Of a DNA stretch of 64,000 nucleotides, positions 1 through 9,205 are shown in pieces; the stretch's first letter is position 1; the number at the start of each line of letters is the position of its first letter. The DNA is taken from assembly GCA_934501535.1 (NCBI GenBank), contig CAKSUM010000009.1, positions 44,073 through 108,072 on the forward strand, in the 5' to 3' direction. The DNA is from an uncultured Clostridia bacterium. Its GTDB lineage: Bacteria > Bacillota > Clostridia > UBA1381. A model generated the notes under the pieces. That model had not been told where the DNA came from and ran no database searches. It saw only the letters and a list, made by a program, of their open reading frames with translations. A program made the position numbers and the translations under genes.

Positions 1-506
1 GTGTAATCCTCAAGATAAATTGTCAGTTTTCCGTTCGTAGGAAAGGTTGACATTCCCGGGTTTATAAACATAAAATTCATACCGTCAAAATCACTGTAGC
101 TTTTTATAAAACCGGACACATTATATCCGATACTGTAGTGTTTTTCGCCGTATTCCGTTATGCCGAAACACAGCTCCACGCCGTCAGATGTTTGGTTTAT
201 GCCGCATTTTGCGCTTTTTTCGCCGAAATCCGCGTTAATATCCCAGTCACCAATATTTGTATACTTATATTTTTCGTCCGATACTTCAAAGTTTGATATT
301 TCAATATCACTTGTATTTATGGGTATGTAACACTCCGTGCCCTCGTCAAAGTTTCCTGTCCAGTTCTGCGTAATATACGCACTTCCGTCAAGGTTAACCT
401 TAACCAAAATGTCAATATCCGTTACATTATTCTTTGCGGAAACGCTGCAACAAAGCAACATCAAAAATGTACCTACCGCAAATAATCCCCTTTTTACATA
501 TCTCAT
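1..506 (-). CDS. DUF2207-type predicted membrane protein, N-terminal part only
   Basis: This is the start of a minus-strand gene that runs off the left edge; about 168 residues are present. It opens with MRYVKRGLFAVGTFLMLLCC, a signal peptide or membrane anchor, followed by an extracellular beta-rich stretch (DIDILVKVNLDGSAYITQNW, later NPGMSTFP). That pattern is typical of DUF2207 proteins, whose second half normally holds further membrane helices and a Cys/Gly-rich tail not visible here. It lies 12 bp downstream of lemA on the same strand, and lemA-DUF2207 pairs are common in Bacillota. The molecular function of the family is unknown; an envelope role is inferred. The start is the ATG at 504-506. 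Confidence 0.75.
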   Translation of the reverse strand, partial: MRYVKRGLFAVGTFLMLLCCSVSAKNNVTDIDILVKVNLDGSAYITQNWTGNFDEGTECYIPINTSDIEISNFEVSDEKYKYTNIGDWDINADFGEKSAKCGINQTSDGVELCFGITEYGEKHYSIGYNVSGFIKSYSDFDGMNFMFINPGMSTFPTNGKLTIYLEDY

Positions 507-518
507 TGCGCTGCCCCT

Positions 519-1058
519 TTATTTCATACTCGGCATGTCTGTCTTTTTATCGTTTGACTCCAGATAGTCACGGCTCGTTATATGCAGCATCGACGCTGCA
601 ATCGATGCCGGGAACATACGGATTGTTCTGTTAAGTTTTGTAACGCTGTCATTATAAATAAGTCTTGACTGACGAACCATTTTTTCATACTCGTTTACGC
701 TGTCCATCGTCTTGATGTAATTTTCATTTGCCTTAAGCTCCGGATAGCTTTCCGCAACAGCCATGATTTTCCCCATAGCTTCGGTGAGAATATTTTCCTG
801 GTTGTCAATATCTGCCGCCGTGCTTTTTGATGTTATACTTGAGCGCATTTTGATTGTTTCGGAAAGAGTCTGATACTCATGCTGAGCATATCCCTTTGTC
901 AAGTCAAGCAAAGCCGACAGTGCATCCCATCTCGATGACAGCTGAACGCCTATCTGACTCATTGCATTATTAATATTTTCGTCCATTGCAACAAGCTTTC
1001 TCTGCGTGGAAATGAACCACAAAACAATAACTGCCAAAATAATTACCAAATATAACAT
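519..1058 (-). CDS. lemA: LemA family protein
   Basis: A 179-residue protein with one N-terminal membrane helix (MLYLVIILAVIVLWFIS) followed by a long, mostly helical domain exposed outside the cell. Recognisable LemA features are the region after the anchor (NNAMSQIGVQLSSRWDALSALLDL), the central AVAESYPELKANENY segment, and the C-terminal YNDSVTKLNR and RMFPASIAA motifs. The start at 1058 has a GGAGGA site seven bases upstream. A longer reading from 1115 would begin upstream of the predicted transcription start and is rejected. The gene is transcribed into the DUF2207 gene. LemA proteins have no firmly assigned biochemical role. Confidence 0.9.
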   Translation of the reverse strand: MLYLVIILAVIVLWFISTQRKLVAMDENINNAMSQIGVQLSSRWDALSALLDLTKGYAQHEYQTLSETIKMRSSITSKSTAADIDNQENILTEAMGKIMAVAESYPELKANENYIKTMDSVNEYEKMVRQSRLIYNDSVTKLNRTIRMFPASIAASMLHITSRDYLESNDKKTDMPSMK

Positions 1059-1093
1059 AATATCTTCCTCCGGTTTTATTAGTTTATGTATAT

Positions 1094-1122
1094 ATTGTAA
1101 AAGTTTTTTCGACATTAATCAA
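1094..1122 (-). promoter_or_regulatory. Sigma-A promoter for lemA
   Basis: On the minus strand, TTGATT (1117-1122) and TACAAT (1094-1099) are separated by 17 bp. Transcription would start near 1087, about 30 nt before the lemA ATG at 1058. Confidence 0.6.
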
Positions 1123-1250
1123 TAAGTTTTACCGTAACTTATTTAAATTTGTTATAACTCGCAAAAAAGCAGTGCTGCTATCTTCTTTTTTTATTAAATT
1201 TGCACATAACTTTATTTGTGAGTTTTTCTTGAAACCGTTTACGGCATGAA

Positions 1251-1290
1251 AAAAAAGCACTTATTCCCATAACCAAAAATAAGTGCTTTT
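1251..1290 (-). terminator. Rho-independent terminator of the D,D-carboxypeptidase gene
   Basis: AAAAGCACTTATT and AATAAGTGCTTTT form a 13-bp stem around a short loop. On the minus strand the stem runs into eight T residues. It begins four bases after the stop codon at 1294. Confidence 0.85.
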
Positions 1291-1293
1291 GAC

Positions 1294-2406
1294 TTAGTAT
1301 CTGCCTGCATTCAGCAGCAGTCCCTTAAGCATATATTCCAGCTGATTTTCATACGGCTTGCGCCTGTCCGATATTTCCTGTCCGCTCAGAACCGGCACTG
1401 TGCCCATCAGGTATTTACCCGAATAAATCTCCGCATATCCCACCTTCATGCCGACAAAAACATCTTTATTTATTTTTTCATCGAGAAATATCTTGCAGGA
1501 AATTTTATTATTCTTCCCCAAAACATACGGCACTGCCAAATTATCGCCTGCCAAAAGATTAATTCTGTGTCCGCGCACCTTTCCGGTACACAGAATACTG
1601 TTTTTTTCGGGAATATCTTTTTTGTCTATTTTGGAAAATGCAAAGTTATACATATTTTTGTGGTCTGCCCAGTCATTGCGGTCATTCAGCGTGACTGCAA
1701 TAACCGTTATACCGTTTCTTTCCGCACAGCTGACAAGGCATCTCCCGGCTATTTTGGTAAAGCCTGTTTTTCCCCCGATACAGTCCTCACTCTGCCAAAG
1801 CAGCTTGTTGTGATTTCTAAGATATGTTGTCGAACCGTTCATCTCTATCTGATATTCCTTTGTAGATATAATTTTTCTGAATTCCTCATTTTTCAGAGCA
1901 TATGACATAATAAGCGCCATATCATACGCGGAGGAATAATGCTCTTTATCAAACAAACCGCTCGGATTTGAAAAATGAGTGTCGCGGCACCCCAGCTCCG
2001 CTGCCTTGCTGTTCATCATAGATACAAACTTTTCCACGCTGCCGCCTATATGCTCCGCGATCGCCGCAGCAGCATCGTTTCCGGAATTAAGCATAAGTCC
2101 GTATATCAAATCTATTAACTCGACCTTATCGTTTGTGCGCAGATATATAGATGAGCCCTCCTGATTTTGGGCATTTTCCGACACGGTCACAAAGTCTGTA
2201 GTGTTTCCGTTATCAAGCGCCAATATCGCGGTCATAATTTTTGTTGTGCTCGCCATCGGCAAACGCTCATGACAGTTTTCTCCATATACAATCTGCCTCG
2301 TCGATGCTTCTATAACAACAGAAGCTTGCGCCTCGGTTTCTGCCGCGCAGACTCCCGTATGAAAAATGCAGCTGCACAGCAGCAGTGCAATAACCTTTTT
2401 TCTCAC
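1294..2406 (-). CDS. Serine-type D-Ala-D-Ala carboxypeptidase (PBP5/DacF family)
   Basis: A low-molecular-weight penicillin-binding protein that trims the terminal D-alanine from peptidoglycan stem peptides at the outer face of the membrane. All three active-site motifs are visible: SXXK as STTK in MASTTKIMTA (about residue 52), SGN in LNSGNDAAAA, and KTG in GGKTGFT. A signal peptide precedes them. The start is taken as the GTG at 2406, which has a GGGAG site six bases upstream. A longer reading from 2580 would span the terminator of the preceding gene and lacks a good ribosome site. The C-terminal 100 or so residues match the usual PBP5 C-terminal domain. It could belong to the DacB or DacF branch; the sporulation role of DacF cannot be assumed. 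Confidence 0.9.
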   Translation of the reverse strand: MRKKVIALLLCSCIFHTGVCAAETEAQASVVIEASTRQIVYGENCHERLPMASTTKIMTAILALDNGNTTDFVTVSENAQNQEGSSIYLRTNDKVELIDLIYGLMLNSGNDAAAAIAEHIGGSVEKFVSMMNSKAAELGCRDTHFSNPSGLFDKEHYSSAYDMALIMSYALKNEEFRKIISTKEYQIEMNGSTTYLRNHNKLLWQSEDCIGGKTGFTKIAGRCLVSCAERNGITVIAVTLNDRNDWADHKNMYNFAFSKIDKKDIPEKNSILCTGKVRGHRINLLAGDNLAVPYVLGKNNKISCKIFLDEKINKDVFVGMKVGYAEIYSGKYLMGTVPVLSGQEISDRRKPYENQLEYMLKGLLLNAGRY

Positions 2407-2475
2407 TTTTATCTCCCTTTTCGATGTTGAAATTATTTTTTTATTTTCCCCTGAAAAAACGTCTTTATTCAACAA

Positions 2476-2504
2476 AATATGACCGCAAAATACCGAAAAA
2501 TCAA
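2476..2504 (-). promoter_or_regulatory. Possible promoter for the carboxypeptidase gene
   Basis: Minus-strand TTGATT (2499-2504) and CATATT (2476-2481) are 17 bp apart, just downstream of the MFS terminator. The -10 is imperfect. Confidence 0.35.
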
Positions 2505-2510
2505 CACAAA

Positions 2511-2546
2511 AAAATACCGTCAGTCTATTACATTGACGGTATTTAA
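2511..2546 (-). terminator. Terminator of the alpha-galactosidase/MFS transcript
   Basis: ATACCGTCA (2514-2522) pairs with TGACGGTAT (2534-2542) around an 11-nt loop. On the minus strand it is followed by a run of T. It begins about 30 bp after the MFS stop codon. Confidence 0.8.
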
Positions 2547-2576
2547 AAATTTGCTCGTTTAATTCTGATTTTCTTT

Positions 2577-3761
2577 TCAACCGTTCGGTTTGCGTTTTCG
2601 CATAGCAATAAGCAAAACCGTCAGCACAACCGGAAACACAATAGCGGCAAGTATTCCGATTTTCAGGTTGTCGCCGACAAGACCTGCGATGTTCCCCGCA
2701 AAGGTCGGGCCGGCCGCACAGCCGACATCGCCCGCAAGCGCAAGAAACGCAAACATCGCCGTTCCGCCGCCTTTGATAGATTGTGTTGCCTTACTGTAAG
2801 TTCCGGGCCACATAATTCCCACGGCAAATCCCGTAACGGCAATTCCTATCAGTCCGCCGACGGGAGATTTTGAAAGCGAAGTAATCAGGTACGATACCGT
2901 ACAGAGCACACCGCTGCCGATCATCATGCGGTCAAGGCTGATTTTATCGCCGTATTTTCCGTAAATCATTCTCGACAGCCCCATTAAAACCGAAAACAGC
3001 GTCGGTCCCGTCAGGTCACCGAGTGATTTTGATATTCCCAAAGCCTTTTCCGCAAATGCCGATGCCCACTGGATCACTGCCTGCTCGCTTGCGCCGGCAC
3101 AGCACATAAGCACAACAAAAATCCAGAATATCTTTGATTTTAAAAGTTCTTTTACAGGCAGTCCTTTTTCACCGTCATCTTCAAGCGCAACAATAGGCAC
3201 TTTTAAGAATACAAATCCGTTTACTATAGGCAAAACCGCCCATAAAACCGCAAGTATCTTCCAGTTATTTATACCTGCAATATTGAAAAACAGCGTTGAA
3301 AGAACAATTACGCCAACTGTGCCCCAGCAGTAGAATGAGTGCAGAAAGCTCATTGTTTTGTCCTTATGCTCGCTCGGGCAAGCCTCCACAAGCGGACTCA
3401 CTATTACCTCCAAAAGTCCGCCGCCCACAGCATAGAGCACAACCGAAATTACTATTCCCAAAAACGGATCGTTCATCAGCTCCGGCAAAAACGCGAGAGA
3501 AATAAGCCCGAGTGCCGAAAAGAAATGTGAAATCACCGCCGATGCACGGTATCCGATTTTGTTCACAAAAAATGCCGATGCCAGGTCAATGCATAATTGC
3601 AACACAAAATTAATTGTAATCAGCATAGTTATTTTTGACAAAGGAATACCGTATTGTTTTTCAAAAGTAATAAACAGCAACGGAACGAAATTATTGACAA
3701 TCGCCTGTACAATATATCCGATAAAGCATGCACGTAATGTGCTTTTATAATTATTCTGCAT
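2577..3761 (-). CDS. MFS transporter
   Basis: A 394-residue polytopic membrane protein with about twelve hydrophobic segments and the two-halves pattern of the major facilitator superfamily. The cytoplasmic loop between helices 2 and 3 carries VNKIGYRAS, a variant of the MFS signature, and the second half has the parallel GKYGDKISLDRMM. It lies 84 bp downstream of an alpha-galactosidase gene with no terminator between, so uptake of a galactoside or its product is a reasonable inference, but the substrate is not shown by the sequence. The ATG at 3761 has a GGAGGG site, part of which lies in an inverted repeat. Confidence 0.85.
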   Translation of the reverse strand: MQNNYKSTLRACFIGYIVQAIVNNFVPLLFITFEKQYGIPLSKITMLITINFVLQLCIDLASAFFVNKIGYRASAVISHFFSALGLISLAFLPELMNDPFLGIVISVVLYAVGGGLLEVIVSPLVEACPSEHKDKTMSFLHSFYCWGTVGVIVLSTLFFNIAGINNWKILAVLWAVLPIVNGFVFLKVPIVALEDDGEKGLPVKELLKSKIFWIFVVLMCCAGASEQAVIQWASAFAEKALGISKSLGDLTGPTLFSVLMGLSRMIYGKYGDKISLDRMMIGSGVLCTVSYLITSLSKSPVGGLIGIAVTGFAVGIMWPGTYSKATQSIKGGGTAMFAFLALAGDVGCAAGPTFAGNIAGLVGDNLKIGILAAIVFPVVLTVLLIAMRKRKPNG

Positions 3762-3774
3762 TTTTTATATACCC

Positions 3775-3815
3775 TCCTGCGGCAATTTATGCCTTGCACA
3801 TTCCCTGCCGCAGGA
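3775..3815 (-). promoter_or_regulatory. Intercistronic hairpin overlapping the MFS ribosome-binding site
   Basis: TCCTGCGGCA (3775-3784) and TGCCGCAGGA (3806-3815) are perfect 10-bp inverted repeats with a 21-nt loop. On the minus-strand mRNA the 3' arm contains the first bases of the MFS Shine-Dalgarno (AGGAGGG, 3772-3778). The hairpin may lower MFS translation or protect the upstream message; neither is proved. Confidence 0.5.
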
Positions 3816-3844
3816 ATTGGGGCGTTTAAATTGCTTTGCAATTA

Positions 3845-5995
3845 TTATCTTATGCGGTTAAAAATATAGCATTTTGACGTCTGTTCAGCCGCGAAAACCT
3901 GAACTCTTCTGCCGATTTTCATAAGCTCCTCACCGGTGCGGACAATACCGTCATCATCATATTTTGCCTTCGGATCAAGCCCTTTCAGCTTAATTCTGCG
4001 TTCTTCACCGTTCGTTTTTCCGAAAGTCTGATATGTAAAAAGTATCGCTTTTGTATCGTCAACAAATTCAAATGAACACAAATCGGACTCAAACGGATTT
4101 TCAAGTCGATAGAAATCGCCGAACTGAACTGTTTTTCTGATTTTCTTATACAAATCCGCATAGCCTTTCGCCTGCTTAACTTCCATATCGGAAAGCTTTG
4201 ACAAATCCAGCTCATAGCCGAAATTGCCGCTCATGGCAACCATAGCGCAGGTGTCCATTTTTTTATTTTCTCTGTCAAATCCCTCGTCAATGCCGCCTAC
4301 ATGGGCTGTCATTGTTATCGGCGGGAATACCATAGATGTACCGTACTGGATTTTTATTCTCGCCATAGGGTTAGTGTTGTCGCTCGTCCATGTTTGCGGC
4401 ATGTAATACATCATGCCGGCATCGAAACGTCCGCCGCCGCCCGAGCAGCCCTCAAACAGCACGTGCGGAAAACGCGTTGTAAGCGCCTCAAGCACTTCGT
4501 AAAGACCCAAAACGTATTGGTGTGACTGCATTCTGTTCTGTGTTTCAGTAATATTTCTGTTGCAGTCCCACTTGATATACTCAATATTTGCCGATGATAT
4601 AACCTTGCTCATTTCATCGATAATGTAATCGCGTACCTCTTTGCGCGTGAAGTCCAGCACAAGCTGCTGACGGTTTTCGGTTCTTCTTCTGCCCTCCGCA
4701 TGCAGACACCAGTCGGGGTGCGCGCGGTACAAATCGCTGTCAGGCGAAATCATCTCAGGCTCTACCCACAGTCCGAATTTCATGCCGAGTCCGTTAATTT
4801 TTTCCGCAAGGCTTGCAAGACCTGCCGGAAGCTTTTCCTTATTTACGTACCAATCTCCGAGCGAAGAACGGTCATCATTTCTTTTCCCGAACCAGCCGTC
4901 ATCCAAAACGAACATTTCAAGCCCCATTTTTGCTGCATTTTCCGCAATTGCGCACAGCTTCGGCTCATCGAAATCAAACGTTGTGCCCTCCCAATTGTTG
5001 ATAATGAGCGGACGCTCCTTCATTTTATGTTCGCCCTGATACAAACATTCACGGAAGGTTCTGTGATAAATCCTGCTCATCTCCGCAAGACCGGCGCCCG
5101 AATGTACCATAATTACTTCGGGAGTGAAAAATTCCTCTTCGGGCTTCAGCGTCCAGTCAAAGTTGTACGGATTAATACCCATTGTCACTCTTGTGGTACC
5201 GCAGGAGCTGCCCTCAATGCTTGCGTCAAAATTGCCGCTGTAAACAAGGCAAAATCCGAAAACTTCGCCCAAATCCTCATTTGCATTTTTATCCATCAGC
5301 GCAGTAAACGGATTGTTCATGTGGCTGCTCATGCCGCGCTTTGAATTGATAGTGAAAATGCCGTGCTTTACATCGGTATATTCCACGCTTCTCTCACGCG
5401 CCCAGTCGCCCTGCAAATTCATTATTTTATAATCCTGACCGTAAAAATCCACGCACGCAGACTGCGCGGACAAAATATGTATATCATCTCTGCCGCCGTT
5501 TTTAAATGAAGCAAATCTTGTTATTACATCATATTCGGGCAGAACACAGTAGTAAAGCGAAGCCGTAAGACCTGTCAGCTTGTCGCGGAGCAAAATTTCG
5601 AGCGTTTCGGAATTATCGCAAACCAAAGACGGCATACCCGGAATTTTTGTTTTTCCCTTATGAATTTTGTACGAATCATACACAAATTCGGTCACCGTTG
5701 AACCGTCGGCATAACATGCCGAAAATGACGGTGTGCGGTAATCTCCTGCGCCCGTAACCGAAAATTCGAGCTGCAAATCGGACACAAATTCGCTGTTTGT
5801 GCTGTCAAGCGGAACATGAAACGCGTTTGCTCTCGAAATTATAAATTCATCGGGAAATCCCGATACATCGATATCGTCCGCCAGTTTATCGCCCCAGTAA
5901 ATATGGGTAAGATAATCCCTCTTATACACACTGAAAATGTAGCTTTTATTCTTCGTCTGCAAATGAAATTGCTTGTCCTTTACTATAATCGACAT
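3845..5995 (-). CDS. Alpha-galactosidase, GH36 family
   Basis: A 716-residue enzyme expected to release terminal alpha-1,6-galactose from oligosaccharides such as melibiose and raffinose. Domain order matches GH36: an N-terminal beta-supersandwich (about 1-320), a TIM barrel (about 330-620) and a C-terminal beta domain. Key motifs are NNWEGTTFDFDE and FVLDDGWFGKR, the nucleophile region YIKWDCNR (Asp near 476), and the acid/base region TWTSDNTNP (Asp near 538), preceded by LFEGCSGGGGRFD. There is no signal peptide, so it is cytoplasmic and acts on imported sugar. It is first in a two-gene transcript with an MFS transporter. Length is normal for the family. Confidence 0.95.
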   Translation of the reverse strand: MSIIVKDKQFHLQTKNKSYIFSVYKRDYLTHIYWGDKLADDIDVSGFPDEFIISRANAFHVPLDSTNSEFVSDLQLEFSVTGAGDYRTPSFSACYADGSTVTEFVYDSYKIHKGKTKIPGMPSLVCDNSETLEILLRDKLTGLTASLYYCVLPEYDVITRFASFKNGGRDDIHILSAQSACVDFYGQDYKIMNLQGDWARERSVEYTDVKHGIFTINSKRGMSSHMNNPFTALMDKNANEDLGEVFGFCLVYSGNFDASIEGSSCGTTRVTMGINPYNFDWTLKPEEEFFTPEVIMVHSGAGLAEMSRIYHRTFRECLYQGEHKMKERPLIINNWEGTTFDFDEPKLCAIAENAAKMGLEMFVLDDGWFGKRNDDRSSLGDWYVNKEKLPAGLASLAEKINGLGMKFGLWVEPEMISPDSDLYRAHPDWCLHAEGRRRTENRQQLVLDFTRKEVRDYIIDEMSKVISSANIEYIKWDCNRNITETQNRMQSHQYVLGLYEVLEALTTRFPHVLFEGCSGGGGRFDAGMMYYMPQTWTSDNTNPMARIKIQYGTSMVFPPITMTAHVGGIDEGFDRENKKMDTCAMVAMSGNFGYELDLSKLSDMEVKQAKGYADLYKKIRKTVQFGDFYRLENPFESDLCSFEFVDDTKAILFTYQTFGKTNGEERRIKLKGLDPKAKYDDDGIVRTGEELMKIGRRVQVFAAEQTSKCYIFNRIR

Positions 5996-6066
5996 ATTTT
6001 TACCTCCGTTTATAAGTACGCCTGCCGGAACGGAACAACGGCGCAGTTTTTAATTTTACACGCTAA

Positions 6067-6095
6067 ATTATACCAAAATAAATTATACTTTTCAA
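6067..6095 (-). promoter_or_regulatory. Sigma-A promoter for the alpha-galactosidase operon
   Basis: Minus-strand TTGAAA (6090-6095) and TATAAT (6067-6072) with a 17-bp spacer lie about 70 bp upstream of the galactosidase ATG. No clear operator or catabolite-repression box is evident by eye. Confidence 0.65.
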
Positions 6096-6164
6096 CATTT
6101 TTACAGACAAATATATGTCCCTTTAATCATTATATGTGTCCCCTTTTCGTCCTTGCGGCACAGC

Positions 6165-6659
6165 TCAGATTACGTTCTTGATAAACCCGAAGGATATAAG
6201 CGACATTATCAGTCCGGCAGTGAGCACGCCGAGAAAAATAGGCCAGATGGAATCGCGGAATTTCATACGCAAAAGGCTTGCCACAAGCGAGCCCGTCCAT
6301 GCACCCGTTCCCGGAAGCGGTATCGCCACAAATAAAAACAGCCCGAATCTGCCGTATTTTCTGATTTGGTCGGATTTTGAAAACGCCCTGTTTTCCATTT
6401 TTTCCACAGCGGATTTAAACCGTGTTTTTTTCAGCCATGCAAATATTTTATCAATAAAAATCAATATAAACGGTATCGGAAGCATATTTCCGAGAACCGC
6501 TATAATGTATGTTTTTGCAAAGCTCATTTTCAAAAATCCCGCTGCAAGCAGACTTCCGCGCAGCTCTAAAACAGGTATCATGGAAACGATAAACACAATA
6601 AGCTCTTTTGAAACCTTCCCTCCCCATGAATTAACTATAAGTTCTACCAATCCGTTCAT
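6165..6659 (-). CDS. Small multidrug export-type membrane protein (COG2426)
   Basis: A 164-residue integral membrane protein with about four to five hydrophobic segments. The motif SMIPVLELRGSLLAAGFL near residue 30, and PGTGAWTGSLVASLLRM in the second half, are hallmarks of the Sm_multidrug_ex family. That name is historical and transport of drugs is not established. The start is placed at 6659, where GGAG lies a few bases upstream; the longer frame from 6692 has no site. It follows the RsmF-type methyltransferase gene by 84 bp on the same strand and may be cotranscribed. Confidence 0.8.
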   Translation of the reverse strand: MNGLVELIVNSWGGKVSKELIVFIVSMIPVLELRGSLLAAGFLKMSFAKTYIIAVLGNMLPIPFILIFIDKIFAWLKKTRFKSAVEKMENRAFSKSDQIRKYGRFGLFLFVAIPLPGTGAWTGSLVASLLRMKFRDSIWPIFLGVLTAGLIMSLISFGFIKNVI

Positions 6660-6743
6660 AAAATCTCCAATCCGCCGCACCGCCTGCGGCACATAATTTT
6701 TATATTCGTTAAAATGTCAGATTTACTGCATAAATCCCTTTTC

Positions 6744-8072
6744 CTAAAACCTGAGATATTTCGGAAAATGATTTTTCAATATACCGTCCGACGCTTTTCC
6801 CCAGCCGAGCGGAAATCCGCCGTAAAGCACGGCAGTCCAGCCTTTTTTGTCTGACGGAAACGTTTCGCCGCCGTAGTATTTTGCAGGCTCGGCTATTTCC
6901 TGCGTATTCTTAAAATCCTCCGCCGTCAGCGCAAGACAAAGCTCATGCGACGGCTCAAACCTCCCTTTTTTGCATGTGCCGAGAAACAGTCCGGCAAGCT
7001 CCGTTTTAATCTTGTCTATATCAAGATTATGCGGCAAGAGGTACAGTTTATCCCCAAAATCCGCAAAACTGCCCGAAAAATGCGTATTCAGGTACTGTTT
7101 TTCAAATAATTCAAATGCGGCTTTATTGGTACTTTTGTAGTTTTTTTCATATTTTTTCACGCTGCCGTAATTTTTTTGAAACAGCGCATTAAAACAGCCC
7201 TCACCCCTTGCGTTATGAGGGAAAATCCTTTTCGCACCCGAAAGGTCATGATTTACCTCCGCCCATGCGGCATTTGCGTCGGTCATACCCGGCAAAGTGA
7301 TATTTACCGGTTCTATCCCCGGATGTGTGTCAAGCACCCACCCGGCAACGCCTTCATTTTCGCAAGGCGCAAATGTGCACGTTGAATACACAAGCTTACC
7401 GCCCTTTTTGAGCATTTTAAAAGCCGAGCGCAGTATTTTCTTCTGTCTGGCAGCACACGATTCGGTGTGCGCCGCGCTCCATTCCGTCACCGCCTGCGGC
7501 TCTTTTCTGAACATGCCCTCACCCGAGCACGGCGCGTCCACTATGATTTTATCAAAAAAATCCGCATATTTTTCTGCCAGCTTTTCCGGGTTTTCATTGG
7601 TCACAACCGCATTCGTTATTCCCATTCTCCCGATATTTTCGGCAAGAATTTTCGCGCGCTTGGGGATTATTTCATTTGCAACAAGCAAGCCCTTTCCCTG
7701 CAGCTTTTCCGCCGCCTGAGTTGCCTTGCCCCCCGGCGCCGCACACAAATCAAGCACAAAATCCCCCGGTTTTATATCAAGCGCCTCCGCCGCAGACATA
7801 GCCGACGGCTCCTGGAAATATACCAGACCGCACATATGATACGGGTGTTTGCCTGATAACACGCTTTTTTCCGCATAGTATCCGTTTTTGCACCACGGCA
7901 CCTGCTCCGGATGTCCGACGCAGCTTTCCACCGCCGCCCGCGCTCCGCGTTTCAGCAGATTTATTCTCATTCCGCTGCATGCAGGCTCTTCCACGAGCGA
8001 CATGACAAATTTATCATATTCCGCTCCGAGTATATTTTTCATTCGTATTTTAAATTCTTCAGGCAGCTGCAT
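6744..8072 (-). CDS. RsmB/RsmF-family rRNA cytosine-C5 methyltransferase
   Basis: A 442-residue SAM-dependent methyltransferase of the NOL1/NOP2/Sun family, which methylates C5 of cytosine in 16S rRNA. SAM-binding residues are in FVLDLCAAPGGKATQ (about 107-121). The two catalytic cysteines lie in the motifs VDAPCSGEGMF and VYSTCTFAPCENEG. The N-terminal helical segment and the C-terminal RsmF-like/PUA-like region (FPLGWGKASDGILKNHFPK) fit the RsmF form common in Bacillota. The stop of the upstream glycosyltransferase gene directly abuts this start (8072/8073), so the two are translationally linked. The exact target base is inferred only from the family. Confidence 0.88.
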   Translation of the reverse strand: MQLPEEFKIRMKNILGAEYDKFVMSLVEEPACSGMRINLLKRGARAAVESCVGHPEQVPWCKNGYYAEKSVLSGKHPYHMCGLVYFQEPSAMSAAEALDIKPGDFVLDLCAAPGGKATQAAEKLQGKGLLVANEIIPKRAKILAENIGRMGITNAVVTNENPEKLAEKYADFFDKIIVDAPCSGEGMFRKEPQAVTEWSAAHTESCAARQKKILRSAFKMLKKGGKLVYSTCTFAPCENEGVAGWVLDTHPGIEPVNITLPGMTDANAAWAEVNHDLSGAKRIFPHNARGEGCFNALFQKNYGSVKKYEKNYKSTNKAAFELFEKQYLNTHFSGSFADFGDKLYLLPHNLDIDKIKTELAGLFLGTCKKGRFEPSHELCLALTAEDFKNTQEIAEPAKYYGGETFPSDKKGWTAVLYGGFPLGWGKASDGILKNHFPKYLRF

Positions 8073-9194
8073 TTACTTATTTTCTCCGTTTCCGGCAGTT
8101 TTTAAAATATATTCGCACAAATCGCGCGTAGAATTCGGTTTCCCTAAATGAGACACACTCTCCTTTAAAAGCTTCAGCCGCCACGGATTTTCCAGAATTT
8201 CAAACAGCGCCTCATCAAGACCGAAGGTCTCCGTAACCATAATTGCGGCGCCGTTATTTACCAAAAATTCGGTATTTCTGTCCTCTTGTCCGCGAATAGG
8301 ATTCATTATTATCGCCGGCAGCTGCTTTGCCAAAAACTCCGAGGTTGTAAGTCCGCCCGGCTTTGTTATAATGCAGTCTGCCGCGTCCATCATTACGTCC
8401 ACATTCTGAATAAATCCATAAGGTATTACAACTTTTTTCCAGTTCGTTTCTATTATTTCACGGAACATCTTATCATTCCGTCCGCATACGCACAAAACCT
8501 GAAAATCAATGTCCAGGTCATCGATTGCCTGAAGATCCTTTGCGATATTTCCGAATCCCATTGAACCCATCATAAGAAGTACCGTTGTCTTATTTTCGAT
8601 TTTAAGCTCTTCCCGAGCCGCGCTTTTTTCCGCTTTCTGCGAAAAACACTGCTTTATCGGAATACCGTACGGAAGAATTTTCTCTTTCGATATACCTTTC
8701 TTTTTCATTTGATTGTCAAGCAGAGAATCCGCGGTAACATATTTGTCAAGCTCGGTGCTTTCCCAGAACGGGTGCACCGTGAAGTCGGTTACTATACCGA
8801 TTAGCGGACAGTCCACAATTTTTTCCTCGCGGAGATATGTCATCAGCATGCACGCATACGAATGAGTGCCGATTATAACATCGGGATTGTAACCGATAAT
8901 ATAATCCTTCAGCTTGTGTGAAACTATTTTTGAAAGCACCGCCACAAGTGAATATTTATCCCATTTTTCCTCGCGCTTGTCCATTTTGTCATACGCTTTT
9001 CCGTACAGATTCGGGATATGCTTTGTTGAAAACAGGTATCCGTTATCTATCGAGTCCGCCAGAAGCGGATTAATATATTCAAAAGTATCCAGCATTTCAC
9101 ATTCAACGCCCATATCGCGCATATAATCCATAATCGCTGATGCTGTGGAATGATGACCGTAACCGGCTTTTACAGAAATTATAAGAACTTTCAT
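8073..9194 (-). CDS. MGDG synthase/UgtP-like diacylglycerol glycosyltransferase
   Basis: A 373-residue GT-B glycosyltransferase that transfers a sugar from a UDP-sugar to diacylglycerol at the inner face of the membrane, making glycolipids and in many Gram-positives the lipoteichoic acid anchor. The N-terminus KVLIISVKAGYGHHSTASAI is the MGDG-synthase signature with the glycine-rich GYGHH loop. The C-terminal donor-binding region includes CIITKPGGLTTSEFLAKQLP. Family members use UDP-glucose or UDP-galactose; the sequence does not settle which. It heads a minus-strand cluster with the RsmF-type gene and is divergent from the pseudo-amidotransferase operon. Confidence 0.9.
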   Translation of the reverse strand: MKVLIISVKAGYGHHSTASAIMDYMRDMGVECEMLDTFEYINPLLADSIDNGYLFSTKHIPNLYGKAYDKMDKREEKWDKYSLVAVLSKIVSHKLKDYIIGYNPDVIIGTHSYACMLMTYLREEKIVDCPLIGIVTDFTVHPFWESTELDKYVTADSLLDNQMKKKGISKEKILPYGIPIKQCFSQKAEKSAAREELKIENKTTVLLMMGSMGFGNIAKDLQAIDDLDIDFQVLCVCGRNDKMFREIIETNWKKVVIPYGFIQNVDVMMDAADCIITKPGGLTTSEFLAKQLPAIIMNPIRGQEDRNTEFLVNNGAAIMVTETFGLDEALFEILENPWRLKLLKESVSHLGKPNSTRDLCEYILKTAGNGENK

Positions 9195-9205
9195 AGTCAG
9201 ACCCC

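Noticed and set aside
1059..1115. N-terminal extension of LemA to 1115
   Set aside because: The predicted promoter (1094-1122) lies inside it, and the ATG at 1058 has a strong GGAGGA site.
4700..5344. A 214-codon plus-strand open frame
   Set aside because: It lies antisense within the alpha-galactosidase TIM barrel and has no supporting start or family.
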